6,421 bases of DNA from Pseudobdellovibrionaceae bacterium (GTDB lineage: Bacteria; Bdellovibrionota; Bdellovibrionia; Bdellovibrionales; JAMPXM01): assembly GCA_913776405.1 (NCBI GenBank), contig CAJYOV010000325.1:1-6421 (forward strand). The letters run 5' to 3'. The translations under genes were made by a program, and so were the position numbers. The notes under the pieces are model-generated. The model was not told the DNA's origin. It did no database searches and saw only the letters and a program-made list of their open reading frames with translations. Positions 6,386 to 6,421 of the stretch are shown piece by piece; position 1 is the stretch's first letter, and each line of letters opens with the position of its first letter.

Positions 6386-6421
6386 TTGAAAGACTTACTG
6401 AACTTTTTCGATAAACCGAAA
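6386..6421 (+). CDS. rpoC: DNA-directed RNA polymerase subunit beta', first 12 codons (3' end outside window)
   Basis: Twelve codons are in view, reading (M)KDLLNFFDKPK. This matches the usual beta' start (E. coli begins MKDLLKF), and the gene follows rpoB as in nearly all bacteria. Beta' carries the catalytic NADFDGD motif and the clamp zinc ribbon, both far beyond this window. The start codon is TTG, preceded by AGGGG at six bases. The upstream stop at 6347 and the family N-terminus leave no better choice. It is expected to be co-transcribed with rpoB across the 90-base spacer. Confidence 0.9.
   Translation, partial: MKDLLNFFDKPK

Noticed and set aside
1..6421. Accessory or novel multi-gene system, mobile element or CRISPR array
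   Set aside because: All coding space is taken by rplA, rplJ, rplL, rpoB and rpoC in the standard order. No transposase, integrase, direct-repeat array or unusual composition was seen.

Overview
The window is a stretch of bacterial core chromosome carrying the ribosomal-protein and RNA-polymerase cluster, all on the + strand: the 3' part of rplA (L1), then rplJ (L10), rplL (L7/L12), rpoB (RNA polymerase beta) and the first 12 codons of rpoC (beta'). Base composition is near 50% GC and the reading frames are intact. The RpoB protein has the long proteobacterial form, with E. coli-like inserted regions and an offset of about +12 to +31 residues against E. coli numbering. Together with the start of RpoC (KDLLNFFDKPK) and the L7/L12 sequence, this suggests a Bdellovibrionota or former 'Deltaproteobacteria' organism. 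That placement rests on remembered family sequences and was not checked by a search.

Layout: 1-387 is the L1 C-terminal part. 388-458 holds a small UUCG-loop hairpin and a good intrinsic terminator, which separates rplA from the L10 operon. 459-844 is a long gene-free leader. It contains a recognisable L10-binding leader RNA (signature halves near 581-597 and 661-674), several further hairpins, and a possible sequestration system for the rplJ ribosome binding site. 845-1393 is rplJ. 1394-1530 is a structured spacer. 1531-1911 is rplL. 1912-2152 is a 241-base spacer holding a nested hairpin of about 100 nt that resembles the RNase III/attenuator region between rplL and rpoB in E. coli, followed by a T-rich tract and a tight hairpin just upstream of the rpoB ribosome binding site. 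2153-6295 is rpoB. 6296-6385 is a short spacer with a GC-rich hairpin and an AT-rich patch. rpoC starts at 6386 with TTG.

The genes build the ribosomal stalk (L10 and L7/L12, with L1 on the opposite side of the 50S subunit) and the catalytic core of RNA polymerase. The arrangement lets the cell co-ordinate translation and transcription capacity. In well-studied bacteria, L10-L7/L12 represses its own mRNA through the leader, and the rplL-rpoB spacer lowers polymerase expression relative to the stalk proteins. The sequence here fits both controls, using structures specific to this genome.

I see no mobile element, CRISPR array, tRNA, defence system or other accessory gene. The interest lies in the non-coding regulatory RNA, not in a new protein system.
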